Shown here: in pieces, positions 1 to 11,309 of the stretch
How positions within the stretch are numbered: position 1 is the stretch's first letter
Layout of the letters: the number at the start of each line of letters is the position of its first letter
NCBI RefSeq assembly: GCF_002575655.3
Contig: NC_053035.3
Span: forward strand, 382,331,792-382,395,791
DNA length: 64,000 nucleotides
Reading direction: 5' to 3'
From: Aegilops tauschii subsp. strangulata
Taxonomy: Eukaryota > Streptophyta > Magnoliopsida > Poales > Poaceae
Position numbers and translations under genes: made by a program
The notes under the pieces: model-generated
Told to the model about the DNA's origin: nothing
The model's database searches: none
The model's input: the letters and a program-made list of their open reading frames with translations, nothing else

Positions 1-326
1 CCCACCAGGGCGTGCCTCAGGGCCCTGGCACGCCCTAGTGCCTAGTGGACCCAAGAGGCCCCCTCTGGTGCACTTCTTGGGCCTCCTGGGTGTCTTCTGT
101 GCAAAAAAATTCTCCAAAGAGTTTCGTGGCAATTGGACTCCGTTTGGTTTTGATATTCTGCGAAGTAAAAAACAAGCAAAAACAGCAACTGGCACTGGGC
201 ACTATGTCAATAGGTTTGTCCCAAAAAATGATATAAAGTTGCTAGTAAATGAATATAAAACATCCAAGAATGATACTTTAATAGCATGGAACAATCAAAA
301 ATTATAGATACGTTGGAGACCGATCA
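1..326 (-). mobile_element. 5' end of a Gypsy-type LTR, cut by the window edge
   Basis: Read on the minus strand the sequence begins TGATCGGTCTCCAACGTATC, a one-base variant of the TGATACGTCTCCAACG start shared by a large group of Triticeae Gypsy LTRs. The first bases of the LTR are at 326 and the rest runs off the left edge. The five bases outside it (327-331, ATGGT) would be the TSD, but the partner is not in the window. Whether this is a solo LTR or one end of a full element cannot be decided here. Confidence 0.7.
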
Positions 327-331
327 ATGGT

Positions 332-855
332 CCATTTTTGTAAACATATTACAAATGTAGACACTCGTGTACATCAGCGAAAAATCTGAAATGAATCCAA
401 AATATGCGAGCACCTATGGTCAGGTTCTAATACTTGAACTCGGATAAATTATTTCTACCACAAGGAATATATCCATCTGAAGTACACTCAATTGACATGT
501 AGGTCATGTTCCATGGTTGTATATATTCAAATAATCATCTACTACTTAACTGCGGTGAAAGTTGGCATATCGAGATTGATAAGTAAATACAACTATCTCA
601 CATCTCCTGTATGCTAAGACCTCTCATCATGGGTAGTATGATAAGTTAGTATCATACATATAATACTAGTCCATGATATTAGCTCCACAATGCATAATAT
701 CATAGTGGACTTCATTTATTACTTTGTAGACTCATACTAATACCTCATTTATTATAATACGGTATCATGATATGATACCAATTCTTCTCTTTCTTGATTT
801 ACTGATCTACCATGTCATCCACATGGTTAGTTGGCATTGCATGAGGATGCATGAT
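332..855. other. AT-rich flank with MITE-like remnant
   Basis: I see no gene here. The part from about 610 to 840 resembles a decayed Triticeae miniature inverted-repeat element (repeated GTATCAT motifs, a block reading CACAATGCATAATATCATAG, and a perfect 8-bp-arm hairpin at 761-779). I could not find clean terminal repeats or a TSD, so the MITE reading is tentative. Confidence 0.3.
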
Positions 856-2242
856 TGATGACCCACAAGTATAGATGACTGCAACAGTCTTCGAGCATAG
901 TATTCATGCAAATTTACTGGTTTGATATAAGGGGAGCCAAAAAATATTTATAAGCATTAACAGTTGAGTTGTCAATTCAACCACACCTGAGAGATAAATT
1001 TCTCATAGGAATTAATTAGTAGCACAATAATATGATAGTAGTGATAACAGAGTAATAATAACAGTAGTAGTAGTAATAAGTAATAATAAGTTTGTAACAA
1101 GTAGACCAATAGTAATTGGAATAGTGGAAATAACATAAAATCGTAGGAATGGAGTAACGATGGGGTGTTCAGATGAGATTCAATATGGAACTATCATAAC
1201 CTGGAGCGATACATACTAGCTCCAATTCATCAATCGTATGTAGGCACATATTACGTATATAGTCATATGTGCTTGCGATGAGAACTTGCATAACATCTTT
1301 TGTCCTACACTCCGGTGGCAGCGGGGTCATAATGGAAACTAAGGGTAATTAAGGTGCTCCTTTTAATATAAAACTAGAACAAAGCATTACCACATAATGA
1401 ATACATGAACTCCTCAAGTAACAGTCATCCCCATAGAGTATCCCAATTATTGTCACCTTGGGGTCTAGGGTTGAAAACAATAACACGTGCATACAATTTG
1501 CAAATATCATCAAGAACACAAATATATTCATTAAAACATAATAGGTTTGGATCTGAAATCAAGGCACTCGGGCCTTAGTCACACGCATTAAGCATAGCAA
1601 AGTCATAGCAAAATCAATCTCAGAACATAATGGATACTGGGAATCAAGCTCTAACAAATTGACATGATTACATATGAAATATCATCCAAATCCTATCCAC
1701 CTCTAGTATGCCTGCAAGGAGATTACTCACACATGATTGTGAGCATCATGAAATTGTTGATGGAGAAGGGTTGGTGATGACGACGATGATGAATCCCTCA
1801 CTCCGGAGCCACAAACAAACTCCAGATCAGGGCTCCCGACAAAGAACAGGAGGTAACGGTGGCTCCATATTGTAAAACGCGATAAAACTTCTTCTTTGAT
1901 TTTTTTGGAGAGATGTGAATTTATAACATTGAAATTAGGTCGAAACAATGTCCAGGGGCCCCACAAACATGGGTGGCGCGGTAAGGGAGTGGCCGCGCCC
2001 CTGCTCTTGCGGGACCCTATGGCTCTTGTACGATATTTTTTCGTTCTAGTATTTTTATTTCTTCCAAAATAATTCTCCAAAAATCCCCGTCCAATTTCGA
2101 GAACTTTTATTTCTGCACAAAAAAACCATGGTAGTTCTGCTAAAACCAACATTAGCAGGTTAGTTTCACTCAGATCATGCAAATTAGAGGCCAAAACAAG
2201 GGAAAAAGTGTTTGGAAAAATAGATATGTTGGAGACGTATCA
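856..2242 (-). mobile_element. Solo LTR of a Gypsy-type element, TSD ATGAT
   Basis: On the minus strand it runs from TGATACGTCTCCAACATATC (2242) to GTATACTTGTGGGTCATCA-like sequence ending at 856, so it has TG...CA ends. It is flanked by identical five-base TSDs, ATGAT at 851-855 and 2243-2247. No gag, pol, PBS or polypurine tract lies inside or beside it, so it is a solo LTR of 1387 bp, probably produced by recombination between two LTRs. The minus-strand open frame at 1727-2194 lies wholly inside this LTR and resembles no known protein. Confidence 0.85.
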
Positions 2243-2580
2243 ATGATACTACCATACCCCTCTATGGGAGGTCTAAGTGAAGAACATAGCTCGCTTTCAT
2301 GTCTGGCATAACAAGACTAGTTAGGGCCACACAGTTCATGACTAAGAAGCTCAATCTCTCTGCAACCAAAATAGTGGAGGAGCCAGGAATTTGCTCCTTG
2401 ATATTCTTGTACATTTTTTTGCAAAGCTATATAATTGGACGACAAGTGTGCAGTAAGATAGCAACATGAATGAGTCAATGAGAATACATTATAATGGTAG
2501 CAAAATATCATTGTGGTGGGTATCTCTCACACTTAAGAAATATTACAAAACAAAGGAAAGTACAATATAAGTCTATGATC
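2243..2580. other. Downstream flank of the hAT remnant; no gene seen
   Basis: After the TSD, this sequence lies just past the stop codon of the hAT transposase remnant read on the minus strand. It is AT-rich and may be old 3' untranslated or element-internal sequence. I see no coding or repeat signal. Confidence 0.3.
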
Positions 2581-2892
2581 CTATTTTTGGAAGAGATTGA
2601 TGACATCCTCATCTATAACTTCCATGAAGAAATTCTCTTTTAATAAATGTAACCAAGCAATTGTTTAAATATTCATCACCCATTTTGTTCCTTAGTTAAT
2701 TCTCCACATAGTTCACTGAGGAAAATACCCTTTCAACACTAGCAGTGGCTACCGGAATAGTGAGCACCAAATTAAAAAGTTTGTAAACAATATAATATGG
2801 TTCATGCTTTCCTGACTCAACCATCACAACCAAAGCTCACATAGATTCTTCAAACTTCTAAACCTTTTTAGCCACACACACATGAGAATGTG
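2581..2892 (-). pseudogene. hAT transposase remnant, C-terminal dimerisation domain
   Basis: The minus strand encodes a typical hAT dimerisation segment: residues resembling IPVATASVERVFSSVNY followed by LRNKMGDEYLNNCLVTFIK, ending in a run like EDVINLFQK and a stop at 2581-2583. In the family this helix-rich domain closes the DUF4371/hAT transposase-like protein. An in-frame stop interrupts it after the VERVFSS block, and a one-base shift follows the FIKRE block, so it is not functional. Its missing N-terminal part lies at 24558-26325, beyond the 21.7 kb Gypsy element inserted at 2893. The bases 2888-2892 (ATGTG) are one copy of that insertion's TSD. Confidence 0.8.
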
Positions 2893-3178
2893 TGATGTAG
2901 GGTGGATACCCTAAGGTCGATCTTTCACGAAATGGAGGGGATCCTACGAAGAACACGAAGAACACGAGGGGAAACACGTAGGAAAACACGAGGGTAAACA
3001 CTCAAATCAACAGGAACAATCACACATGTGCTAGATCCACGAACATAAAGAGTGATACAAGATCCAAACGCAACAAAGGACGATACAAGAGGCAGTAGTT
3101 CTTCTTCGTGAGGAGGTCTTGAGGGGTCTTCCCGTGAGGGGTCTTGAATCCACTTGGGAGATCTTCTCCGTAGAGGCC

Positions 3179-4167
3179 TAATACGTCTCCAATGTATCTG
3201 TAATTTTTTATTGTTCCATGTTGTTATATTATCATTCCAATGAACTTTGAGTTTATGATGAGATCTATGTTTTTATCCATGAAAGTTATTTGAGTCTTTT
3301 GATCTCTTATATGCATGATTACTTATAGCCTCATATTTCTTTGAATCTTTGCTTTACTTAGGCCAACTAGATCGATTTTTCTTGCCATGGGAAGAGGTGC
3401 TTTGCAATGGGTTCGATCTTACGGTGCTTGATCCCAGTGACAGAAGGGGAACCGACACTTATGTATCATTGCCATTAAGGATACCAAGATGGGTCTATTT
3501 CTACATAAATAGATCTTGTATACATCATGCCATCGTTCTTATTGCATTACTCCGTTTTTCCATGAACTTAATACACTAGATGCATGCTGGATAGCGGTCG
3601 ATGTGTGAAGTAATAGTAGTAGATGCAGGCAGGAGTCGGTCTACTAATCTTGGATGTGATGCCTATACAATGATCATTGCCTGGATATCGTCATGATTAT
3701 TTGAAGTTCTATCAATTGCCCAACAGTAATTTGTTTACCCACCGTATGCTATTTTTCTAGAGAGAAGCCACTAGTGAAACCTATGGCCCCCGGGTCTCTT
3801 CTTTATTATATTTGGCTTTGAGATCTATTTTTATTCGCGTTTATTTTCAGATCTTTTAATCCAAAAACACAAAAAATACCTTGCTGCAATTTTTATTTAT
3901 TTATTTTATCTCGAGTTCCCGCGAGATCTATTTATCCAATCTACTACAATTTTATCTATCCTTTACCCGTGAGGGATTGACAACCCCTCTCTTACGTCGG
4001 GTTGCAAGTATTTGTTCTTTGTGTGCAGGAGCTGTTTACGTGGTGTTGCGTGGTTCTCCTACTGGTTCGATAACCTTGGTCTCATTACTGAGGGAAATAC
4101 CTACCATAGCTGTGCTGCATCATCCCTTCTTCTTTGGGGAAATAGGGACGTAGTTCAAGCCGCATCA
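3179..4167 (+). mobile_element. Solo LTR inside the A 3' LTR, TSD AGGCC
   Basis: It begins TAATACGTCTCCAATGTATC (a G-to-A change in the usual TG) and ends AAGCCGCATCA. TSDs AGGCC at 3174-3178 and 4168-4172 are identical. The sister LTR of A shows the uninterrupted site around 23840 (CCGTAGAGGCCGTGG), which confirms both boundaries. Its last ~470 bp match the solo LTR at 5536-6168, so both come from one family. No coding capacity. Confidence 0.93.
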
Positions 4168-4329
4168 AGGCCGTGGTCCCCGATGGAGAAAGTATCAAGT
4201 GCATGAGAAATCTCTATCTCTAAAATGAGCTATCAAATTGCAAACCCTAAAACGTTGGGGAAAGAAGGGTATGTATAGTCTAGGGGGGACGAAGGGGTAC
4301 ATGGGCCTCGGCCCTTTACACTGTACGCA

Positions 4330-4590
4330 GACAGCAGGAGCTGGACGTCCGGGTGTCGGGCCAGATGTCCGGGCCTTCACGAGGAGCCGGATGTCCGCGT
4401 CTGGCACCGGATGTCCGGCCTGTCAGGACCGTTCTTTTGCTCTCTGGATAGGGCTTGTCCGGATGTCTGGGCCCGTCGGGCCGAATGTCGGGGCCAGGCC
4501 GGATGTCCGGGCCCTGTAGCTTCGGCTGTTGGGCTGTTGCTAAAGTGGTGGTCTCCAGGGGCCGGATGTCCGGGGTCATGGCAGGATATC
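4330..4590. repeat. Cluster of CCGGATGTCCGG-like short repeats in the A LTR
   Basis: About nine copies of a GC-rich near-palindrome (core CCGGATGTCCGG, variants GGACGTCCGG and GGATATCCGG) are spread over 260 bp. The same cluster recurs in the other A LTR at about 24010-24270, with two more copies at 23230-23270. Long open frames on both strands here are by-products of the repeats. Confidence 0.8.
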
Positions 4591-4881
4591 CGGGTCTTAG
4601 GAGCTGTTCTCGACTCCTTCCGTTGGTTCTCTTCATCCGTGAACTTGGGGACTTGTCCGTCTTCATGTGCATCTTCGAGAGGGTCCTGTTGGTACCTGAT
4701 CATGCATAACATTCCAGACTTAGGTAGTAGCCATGTCTCGAGAGGATCATACGGAATATCACTAAGGATAGACGTCACCTCGGTCTCGAGAGCTCTAGCT
4801 CGTGCTCGTGTCATTGGTCCTCTTGGCACTTGGTGAGGCGATGGCAGGTTCTTGGGGATGACCATAGGATGCTCCGCATCA

Positions 4882-4896
4882 TCTCCCCCCCTTGGG
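4882..4896 (-). other. Polypurine tract of element A
   Basis: On the minus strand the bases immediately before the 3' LTR read CCCAAGGGGGGGAGA, a typical plus-strand DNA primer site. It fixes the element's orientation. The integrase frame appears to run through it and into the LTR. Confidence 0.85.
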
Positions 4897-5535
4897 AAAG
4901 ATATGACCTCAGATCAAAAGACTCATCACCATGGTAGGGAGAGAGATCTTTGACGTTAAAGATGTCGCTAACAGAGTACTTGTCACGTGGGATGTCGATC
5001 TTGTAAGCGTTGTTGTTGTACCGTTCAAGCACCTTGAATGATCCATCGGCTCGTGGTAGAAGCTTGGACTTGCGTTCATTGGGGAAACGGTCCTTGCGAA
5101 GGTATAGCCACACAAGATCTCCAACGTTGAATATCATGGGGTGCTTGTTGAAGTTGAGCTTGGTCGCGAGGCGTTGTACTTGGCGCTTGATAGTGTGCCT
5201 TATCTTCATGCATCTTCTTGAGGTAGCTGACTCGTGCACTTGCGTCCATGTTGATGCACTCTTGTAGTGGTAGAGGGAGAATGTAGACGACCTCGAAGGG
5301 GGACTTGTCGGTAGTCGAATGTCATGCATGGTTGTAGGCGTACTCGGTGATGGGTAGACACTCCTCACACTCCTTGATGTTCTCTTGATCAACACACGTA
5401 GGAGAGTAGAGAGTGTCTGGTTCGTGACCTCCGTTTGGCCGTCGGTTTGTGGTGGTATGCCCAAGAGAACAAGAGCTTGATTCCGAGCTTGGCGCATAGT
5501 GTCTTCCAAAAGAAGCTAAGGAACTTGACGTCGTG
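4897..5535 (-). pseudogene. Element A integrase, second half of core and C-terminal domain
   Basis: The minus strand encodes the end of a Gypsy integrase. First comes a [11 protein letters not shown] block, which carries the third catalytic acidic residue. Next is a GPY/F-like region with FNVGDLVWLYLRK and DGSFKVLERYNNNAYKID, then a FNVKDLSPYHGDE tail. The front half of the core lies past the solo LTR at 5536-6168. The frame changes after the first few residues and again within the middle stretch, so at least two frameshifts add to the insertion. I see no chromodomain, in contrast to element C. Confidence 0.8.
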
Positions 5536-6168
5536 TGATACGTCTCCAACGTATCTATAAATTTTTATTGTTCCGTGTTGTTATATTATCAATCTTGGAT
5601 GTTTTATAATCATTTTATAGTCATTTTATATCATTTTTTGGTACTAACCTATTGACATAGTGCCAAGTGCCCGGATATCATCATGATTATTTGAAGTTCT
5701 ATCAATTGCACAACGGTAATTTGTTCACCCACCGTTTGCTATTTTCTCGAGAGAAGCCACTGGTGAAACCTATGGCCCCTGGGTCTCTTTCTCATATTAT
5801 TTGCCTTTGCGATCTACTTTTCTTTTGCATTTATTTTCAGATCTATTAAACCAAAAATACAAAATTACCTTGCTGCAATTTATTCTTATTTATTTTATTT
5901 GTCGTTCGATCTATCAATCTACTACAATTTATCTCACGTTCGTTTGCCTATCTTGAGGCGCCTTACCCGGAAGGGATTGACAACCCCTTTAATACATCGG
6001 GTTGCGAGGATTTGTTATCTGTGTGTAGGGGCTGTTTTCGTCGTGTTGCTTGGTTCTCCTACTGGTTCGATAACCTTGGTTTCACATCTGAGGGAAATAC
6101 CTACCACTTCTGTGCTACATCATCCCTTCCTCTTTGGGGAAATACCGACGTAGCTTCAAGCCGCATCA
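5536..6168 (+). mobile_element. Solo LTR inside the integrase of A, TSD TCGTG
   Basis: It begins TGATACGTCTCCAACGTATC and ends CTTCAAGCCGCATCA. Identical TSDs TCGTG flank it at 5531-5535 and 6169-6173. It is 633 bp because it lacks an internal stretch present in the 989-bp relative at 3179-4167; the two rejoin at a GGATATC(A/G)TCATGATT block. It interrupts the integrase core next to the second catalytic aspartate (ISDHD). Confidence 0.93.
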
Positions 6169-6530
6169 TCGTGGTCTGATATGATAGTCTTGGGCACTCC
6201 ATGTAGGCGCAAGATTTCCCTACAAAAGAGATTTGCAACATGTGAAGCATCGTCTATCATGTTGCATGGGATAAAATGTGCCATCTTAGGAAATCGGTCC
6301 ACAACAACAAACACGGAATCTTTGCCATTTCGAGTTCGAGGCAAACCAAGCACAAAGTCCATACTAATGTCTTCCCATGGGTGATATGGAATAGAAAGTG
6401 GCATATAGAGATCATGGGATTGAGCTTTAGACTTAGCTTTGCGACACATAGAGCATCGGTTGGTGAAGCGTGAGATGTCGAGTAACATATTGGTCCAAAA
6501 GTAGTTCTTGGAGAGTGTAGCAAATGTCTT
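6169..6530 (-). pseudogene. Element A integrase, first half of catalytic core
   Basis: The minus strand reads from the end of the zinc-binding domain ([12 protein letters not shown]) into the rve core. The first catalytic aspartate lies in [15 protein letters not shown] and the second in KTIISDHD at the edge of the solo LTR. A Gypsy integrase joins cDNA to the host chromosome using this DDE triad. The segment is in one frame but bounded on both sides by solo LTRs (5536-6168 and 6531-7840). Confidence 0.85.
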
Positions 6531-7840
6531 TGTTGGAGATATGCCCTAGTATGATTACTGTCCTAAAAGGTCCCTAGTTGAAAGGGTTGTGTGGACGCGC
6601 AGTCGACTAGACTAGCATATGACACGGTCGATGGCTCGGTCTCACTAGCCATGGAGCATTGGATGCTAACCGGATAATATGGACTCGGAAGGATCTGATC
6701 GGATTTGACTTAGTCGGATCCGAGTCGAGATAAGGTCCAAGTCGGACATACCCAATTATGAGACGCAGCGATATGTCATCTGTGAGTCCCTAGTACAACA
6801 TATGTTCTATGTCCTAAGACCTGAGATGGCTCATGTACTCAGGATGGTGACATACTTGCTTTGGGCCGACCAAACGCTACTCTGTGACTGGGTAGTTACA
6901 AAGGTAGGTTTCAGGCTTGTCCAGACCCATGCAGCGAGACATGGTCGAGCAAGATGGGATTTGCCCCTCCAATCAGGAGAGATATACTCCGGGCCCCTCA
7001 TGTGATCCAGCCAGTATAAGCATGGCCACGCGACAAGGATTATGAGATAATCCAGTTTTTGGTCGGCATCACTGGAACGAGAAAGAGGTCGGGCTAACAC
7101 AAGGATGACAGACTCGCCTTGAGCCCGACAACATATATCGTGTGGCAAAAGGAATGGAAGTGTGATGTACAGGTTTGCCAACCGGCTTCATTGTCTGCTT
7201 GGTGGTCGGCACAACTTGCTAGAGGCCGCTACCAGCCAAGCTGGTCGGAGGTGATCCGACCTGCGAACAAGCCGACTTGAACCTAAGGGGTCGCGCACTT
7301 AAGGGAAGGAACATGTGAGGCTAGATCAGACTCCACGAGTCAGATGTGATCCTACTCGGACTCGGATCCCGGCCGAACAGATTTTGGGCTTTAAGTTTCA
7401 TGCGAGGCCGAAGTGTTGAGCCCGCGACGGACGCCTATATAAAGTGTAGGTGCGGCACACTCATGGAGTTGATCGCTTCGGTGCAGTCACTGGGGTTTGC
7501 ATGTGTTGCGAATAGCCACCTCCACTCGCCGCCGACTGTGTGATCGGACCTAGCAGTCCGCCGCACGGTGTTCCTCCTACACGCGCGGATACCGTTAGAG
7601 GCGGCGCACTTGCGCCGCTCTAGCGAACCTGTATGTGGGAACTGACGACAGGATGTTCGAGGGAGGGGACGAGGAGGAGACGATCCACGCGGACGCGTTC
7701 CCCCAACTCTTTTTCCGCTGCACGGCACAATGCGTCTAGTGGTAACGAACTGTGATCCATCTCCCGTAGCATGTTCCTAGTTGTTCTGCGTGTAGGAATT
7801 TTTAATTTGCAGTCGATGCACCCTACTGTAGAACTCAACA
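6531..7840 (+). mobile_element. Copia-like solo LTR inside the integrase of A, TSD GTCTT
   Basis: It starts TGTTGGAGATATGCCCTAG, close to the BARE/WIS/Angela start TGTTGGAAATATGCCC, and ends GAACTCAACA. TSDs GTCTT are identical at 6526-6530 and 7841-7845. A TATA box (CTATATAAA) at about 7435-7443 on the plus strand supports the orientation. Removing it restores a continuous integrase frame around the HFGQDKT residues. At 1310 bp with no internal coding region, it is a solo LTR. Confidence 0.92.
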
Positions 7841-7845
7841 GTCTT

Positions 7846-8091
7846 GTCTTGTCCAAAGTGTCCCATGAGTCCTCCTCCATGAGATTCTTGTAAAAGTAAC
7901 AAACGAAGAGAAGACTCGGGAATACATAGTTTGTTAGATCTCATAAGATAATCATCTTTGATGTAATAGCATTCCCAAGATGTATGCGTCAAACATTTAG
8001 CATAAGGAATAGCAAAAGTAGGATCATGCGCATACAAGTCTTTTATGTGCTCAAAGCCAATGACATTCAATTCAAGTTGGGTAACAAGCAT
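7846..8091 (-). pseudogene. Element A integrase zinc-binding domain, N-terminal part
   Basis: The minus strand encodes the RNase H-to-integrase linker and the histidines of the HHCC domain (LLLQESHGGGLMGHFGQDK). The cysteines follow beyond the solo LTR at 6531-7840. A TGA separates this part from the RNase H end just upstream (after DVLSR), apparently a nonsense change from an arginine codon. Confidence 0.8.
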
Positions 8092-8094
8092 GCA

Positions 8095-9480
8095 TCAACG
8101 GGAAAGCACATCCGCCACAACATTCTCTTTGCCTTTGATATACTTGATGATATGAGGAAAAGACTTGATGAATTCACTGCACTTAGCATGACGCTTGTTC
8201 AACTTAGTTTGGCCCTTAAGGTACTTAAGTGTTTCATGATCCGTATGAAGAATGAATTCATGTGGGCGGAGATAATGCTCACAAACATGCAAGACTCGCA
8301 CTAAAGCATATAGCTCTTTGTCATAGATGGGGTAGTTAAGTTGCGCTCCGGAAAGTTTTTCACTAAAATATGCTATGGGGCGCCTCTCTTGCATTAACAC
8401 GCCTCCTATGCCAATACCGCTAGCATCACAGTGTACTTCAAAAGGTTTATCAAAGTTTGGTAAAGCAAGCAAAGGGGCATGTGTAAGAAAAATTTTAAGC
8501 TCATTAAACGCGGTATCTTGTAATGGTCCCCAAATGAAAGGTGCGTTCTTCTTACTCAAGGCATGCAAAGGTAAAGCGATGGTGCTAAATTCCTTCACAA
8601 AGCAACGATAAAATCCGGCTAGGCCAAGAAAACCACACACTTGTTGAAAGTTTGTGGGTTGGGGCCAAGTTTTAATAGCTTCGATTTTTGCTTCGTCTAC
8701 AAGCACGCCCTTGGAAGACACAACAAATCCTTGGAAGGCAAGCTTGTCAACACCAAATTTGCATTTCTCCATGTTAACATAGAGTTTCGCTTTGCAAAGA
8801 GTTTGCAAGACGGTTCTAAGGTGAGTCACATGATCTTGTAACGACTTGCTAAACACGAGTATGTCCTCAAAGTAGACCACAATGAATATGCTAATATATA
8901 GTCTAAGGACAAAATGCATGATGCACATGAAAGTACCGGGTGCTCCGGATAAGCCCATTGGCATAACAAGCCATTCGTATAAGCCAAATTTGGTCTTCAA
9001 TGCTGTTTTCCATTCATCACCCTCATGTATGCAGAATTGGTAATAGCCACTCTTAAGATCATTCTTAGAGAAGATTGTGGCTCCGCTAAGCTCATCTAAC
9101 ATATCATCTAAGCTTGGAATGGGGTGACGATATCTAACGGTGATAGCATTGATGGGACGACAATCAGAACACATGCGATATGTACCATCTTTCTTGGGAA
9201 CAAGGATTACCGGAATAGCGCATGGGCTCAAGCTTTCACGTACATGGCCATTGTCGATGAGTTGTTGTACTTGCCATTGGATCTCCTTGGTTTCCTCGGG
9301 GTTGACGTGGTAAGGTGCCTTGTTAGGAAGAGGTGCTCCGGGGATGAGGTCGATGCAGTGTTCGATGCCTTGAAGAGGAGGTCGACCCGGAGGTAGCTCG
9401 TCGGGGAATACATCTTGGAATTCCTGCAATAGAGAAGACAACACTAAAGGTAGATTGTGAGAGTTGTTAGTTCTTGTCAC
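8095..9480 (-). pseudogene. Element A reverse transcriptase and RNase H
   Basis: This is a 461-codon open stretch of a Ty3/Gypsy polyprotein. It starts in the linker typical before RT ([15 protein letters not shown]) and runs through the RT fingers ([18 protein letters not shown]) and palm. It then passes the connection region ([19 protein letters not shown]) into RNase H ([18 protein letters not shown] and [12 protein letters not shown]). The catalytic palm motif reads VVYFEDIL; the family has F/YxDD, so one metal-binding aspartate has become glutamate. The upstream protease part continues in frame beyond element B, whose TSD (ACTTC) ends at 9483. RT copies genomic RNA into cDNA, but this copy cannot be expected to work. 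Confidence 0.92.
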
Positions 9481-9483
9481 TTC

Positions 9484-11223
9484 TGTTGGGGAACGTAGTA
9501 ATAATTCAAAAAAATCCTACGTGTCACCAAGATCAATCTAGGAGATGCTAGTGATGAGAGAGAGGGAGTGCATCTTCATACCCTTGAAAATCGCTAAGCG
9601 GAAGCGTTACAAGAACGCAGTTGATGGAGTCATACTCGCGCCGATTCAAATCACGGAAGATCCGATCCAAACGCCGAACGGACGGCGCCTCCGCGCTCAA
9701 CACATGTACATCCCGGGGACGTATCCTCCTTCTTGATCCAGCAAGGGGAGAGGAGAAGTTGAGGGAGAACTCCAGCAGCATGACGGCGTGGTGGTGGAGC
9801 TCGTGGTTCTCCGGCAGAGCTTCGCTATGCTCAACGGAGGAGGAGGAGGAGTTGGAGGGGGAGGGCTGCGCCAGGGGCAAGGGGTGCAGCTCCCATGCAC
9901 CTCTCCCACTATATATAGGGGTGGAGGGGGCTAGTTTCTTGCCCTCCAAGTCCATTGGGGCGTTGGCAAAGGTGGGACGAAAGAAATCCCATCCTTTCCC
10001 TTCCCCACCGATTGTTATCCCCCATTTTTAGAGATCTTGATCTTATCCCTTCGAGATACGATCTTATTCCTTCTAAGGGGGGATCTTGGTGTGCCTTGAC
10101 CAGGGGTGGTGGGGCCATTCCCCCACGACCCATGTTCATGTGGGTCCCCCCATTCAGGTGGGCCCAAGTCCGGAACCTTCTAGAACCTTCCCGGTACAAT
10201 ACCGAAAAATCCCAAACATTTTCCGGTGGCCAAAATAGGACTTCCCATATTTAAATATTTACCTGCGGAACATTCCGAAACTCATCGTGACATCTAGGAT
10301 CTCATCCGAGACTCCGAACAACTTTCGGTAACCACATACAATTCCCATTACAACTCTAGCGTCACCGAACCTTAAGTATGTAGACCCTAAGGGTTCGGGA
10401 ACCATGCAGACATGACCGAGACATCTCTTCGGCCATTAACCAATAGCGGGATTTGGATACCCATGTTGGCTCCCACATATTCCACGATGATCTCATCGGA
10501 TGGACCACGATGTCGGGGATTAAGTCAATCCCGTATGCAATTCCCTTTGTCCATCGGTATGTTACTTGCCCGAGATTCGATCGTTGGTATCCCCATACCT
10601 TGTTCAATCTCGTTACCAGCAAGTCTCTTTACTCTTTCCATAACACATGATCCCGTGGATAACTCCTTAGTCACATTGAGCTCAGTATGATGATGCATTA
10701 CTGAGTGGGGCCAGAGATACCTCTCCGTCATATGGAGTGACAAATCCCAGTCTCGATTCGTGCCAACCCAACAGACACTTTCGGAGATACCTGTAGTGCA
10801 CCTTTATAGTCACCCAGTTACGTTGTGACGTTTGATACACCCAAAGCATTCCTACGGTATCCGAGAGTTGCACAATCTCATGGTCTAAGGAAATGATACT
10901 TGACATTAGAAAAGCTCTAGCAAACGAACTACATGATCTTGTGCTATGCTTAGGATTGGGTCTTGTCCATCACATCATTCTCCTAATGATGTGATTCCGT
11001 TAACAATAAAATCCAATGTCCATGATTAGGAAACCATAACCATCTATTGATCAACGAGCTAGTCAACTAGAGGCTCACTAGGAACATGTTGTGGTCTATG
11101 TATTCACACATGTATTATGGTTTCCGGTTAGTACAATTATAGCATGAACAATAGACAATTATCATGAACAAGGAAATATAATAATTACCATTTTATTAAT
11201 GCCTCTAGGGCATATTTCCAACA
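9484..11223 (-). repeat. 3' LTR of element B
   Basis: It is 1740 bp with TGTTGG...CCAACA ends on the minus strand. A TATA-like CTATATATAG at 9908-9917 lies in the position expected for the LTR promoter. It is longer than the sister LTR mainly because the latter lacks about 67 bp near 18027. Open frames in it are non-coding by-products. Confidence 0.93.
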
Positions 11224-11240
11224 GTCTCCCACTTGCTCTA
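11224..11240 (-). other. Polypurine tract of element B
   Basis: The minus strand reads AGAGCAAGTGGGAGAC directly before the LTR start, the same tract as at 53962-53977 in element D. Confidence 0.85.
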
Positions 11241-11309
11241 GAGTCAATAATCTAGTTACATTGTGATGAATCGAACACCCATAGAGTTCTGGTGCTAATC
11301 ATGTTTTGC

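Larger units (their letters stand above)
2893..4881 (-). repeat. 3' LTR of element A, interrupted by a solo LTR
   Basis: It matches the LTR at 23567-24557 along its whole length once the 989-bp solo LTR and one TSD are removed, leaving about 995 bp. It contains the cluster of CCGGATGTCCGG-like repeats also seen in the sister LTR. The TATA-like motif of the sister copy is altered here (TATGTATAG). Confidence 0.9.

Noticed and set aside
4195..4865. Several overlapping open frames on both strands
   Set aside because: They are produced by the CCGGATGTCCGG repeats in the A LTR and recur in its sister LTR with different breaks.
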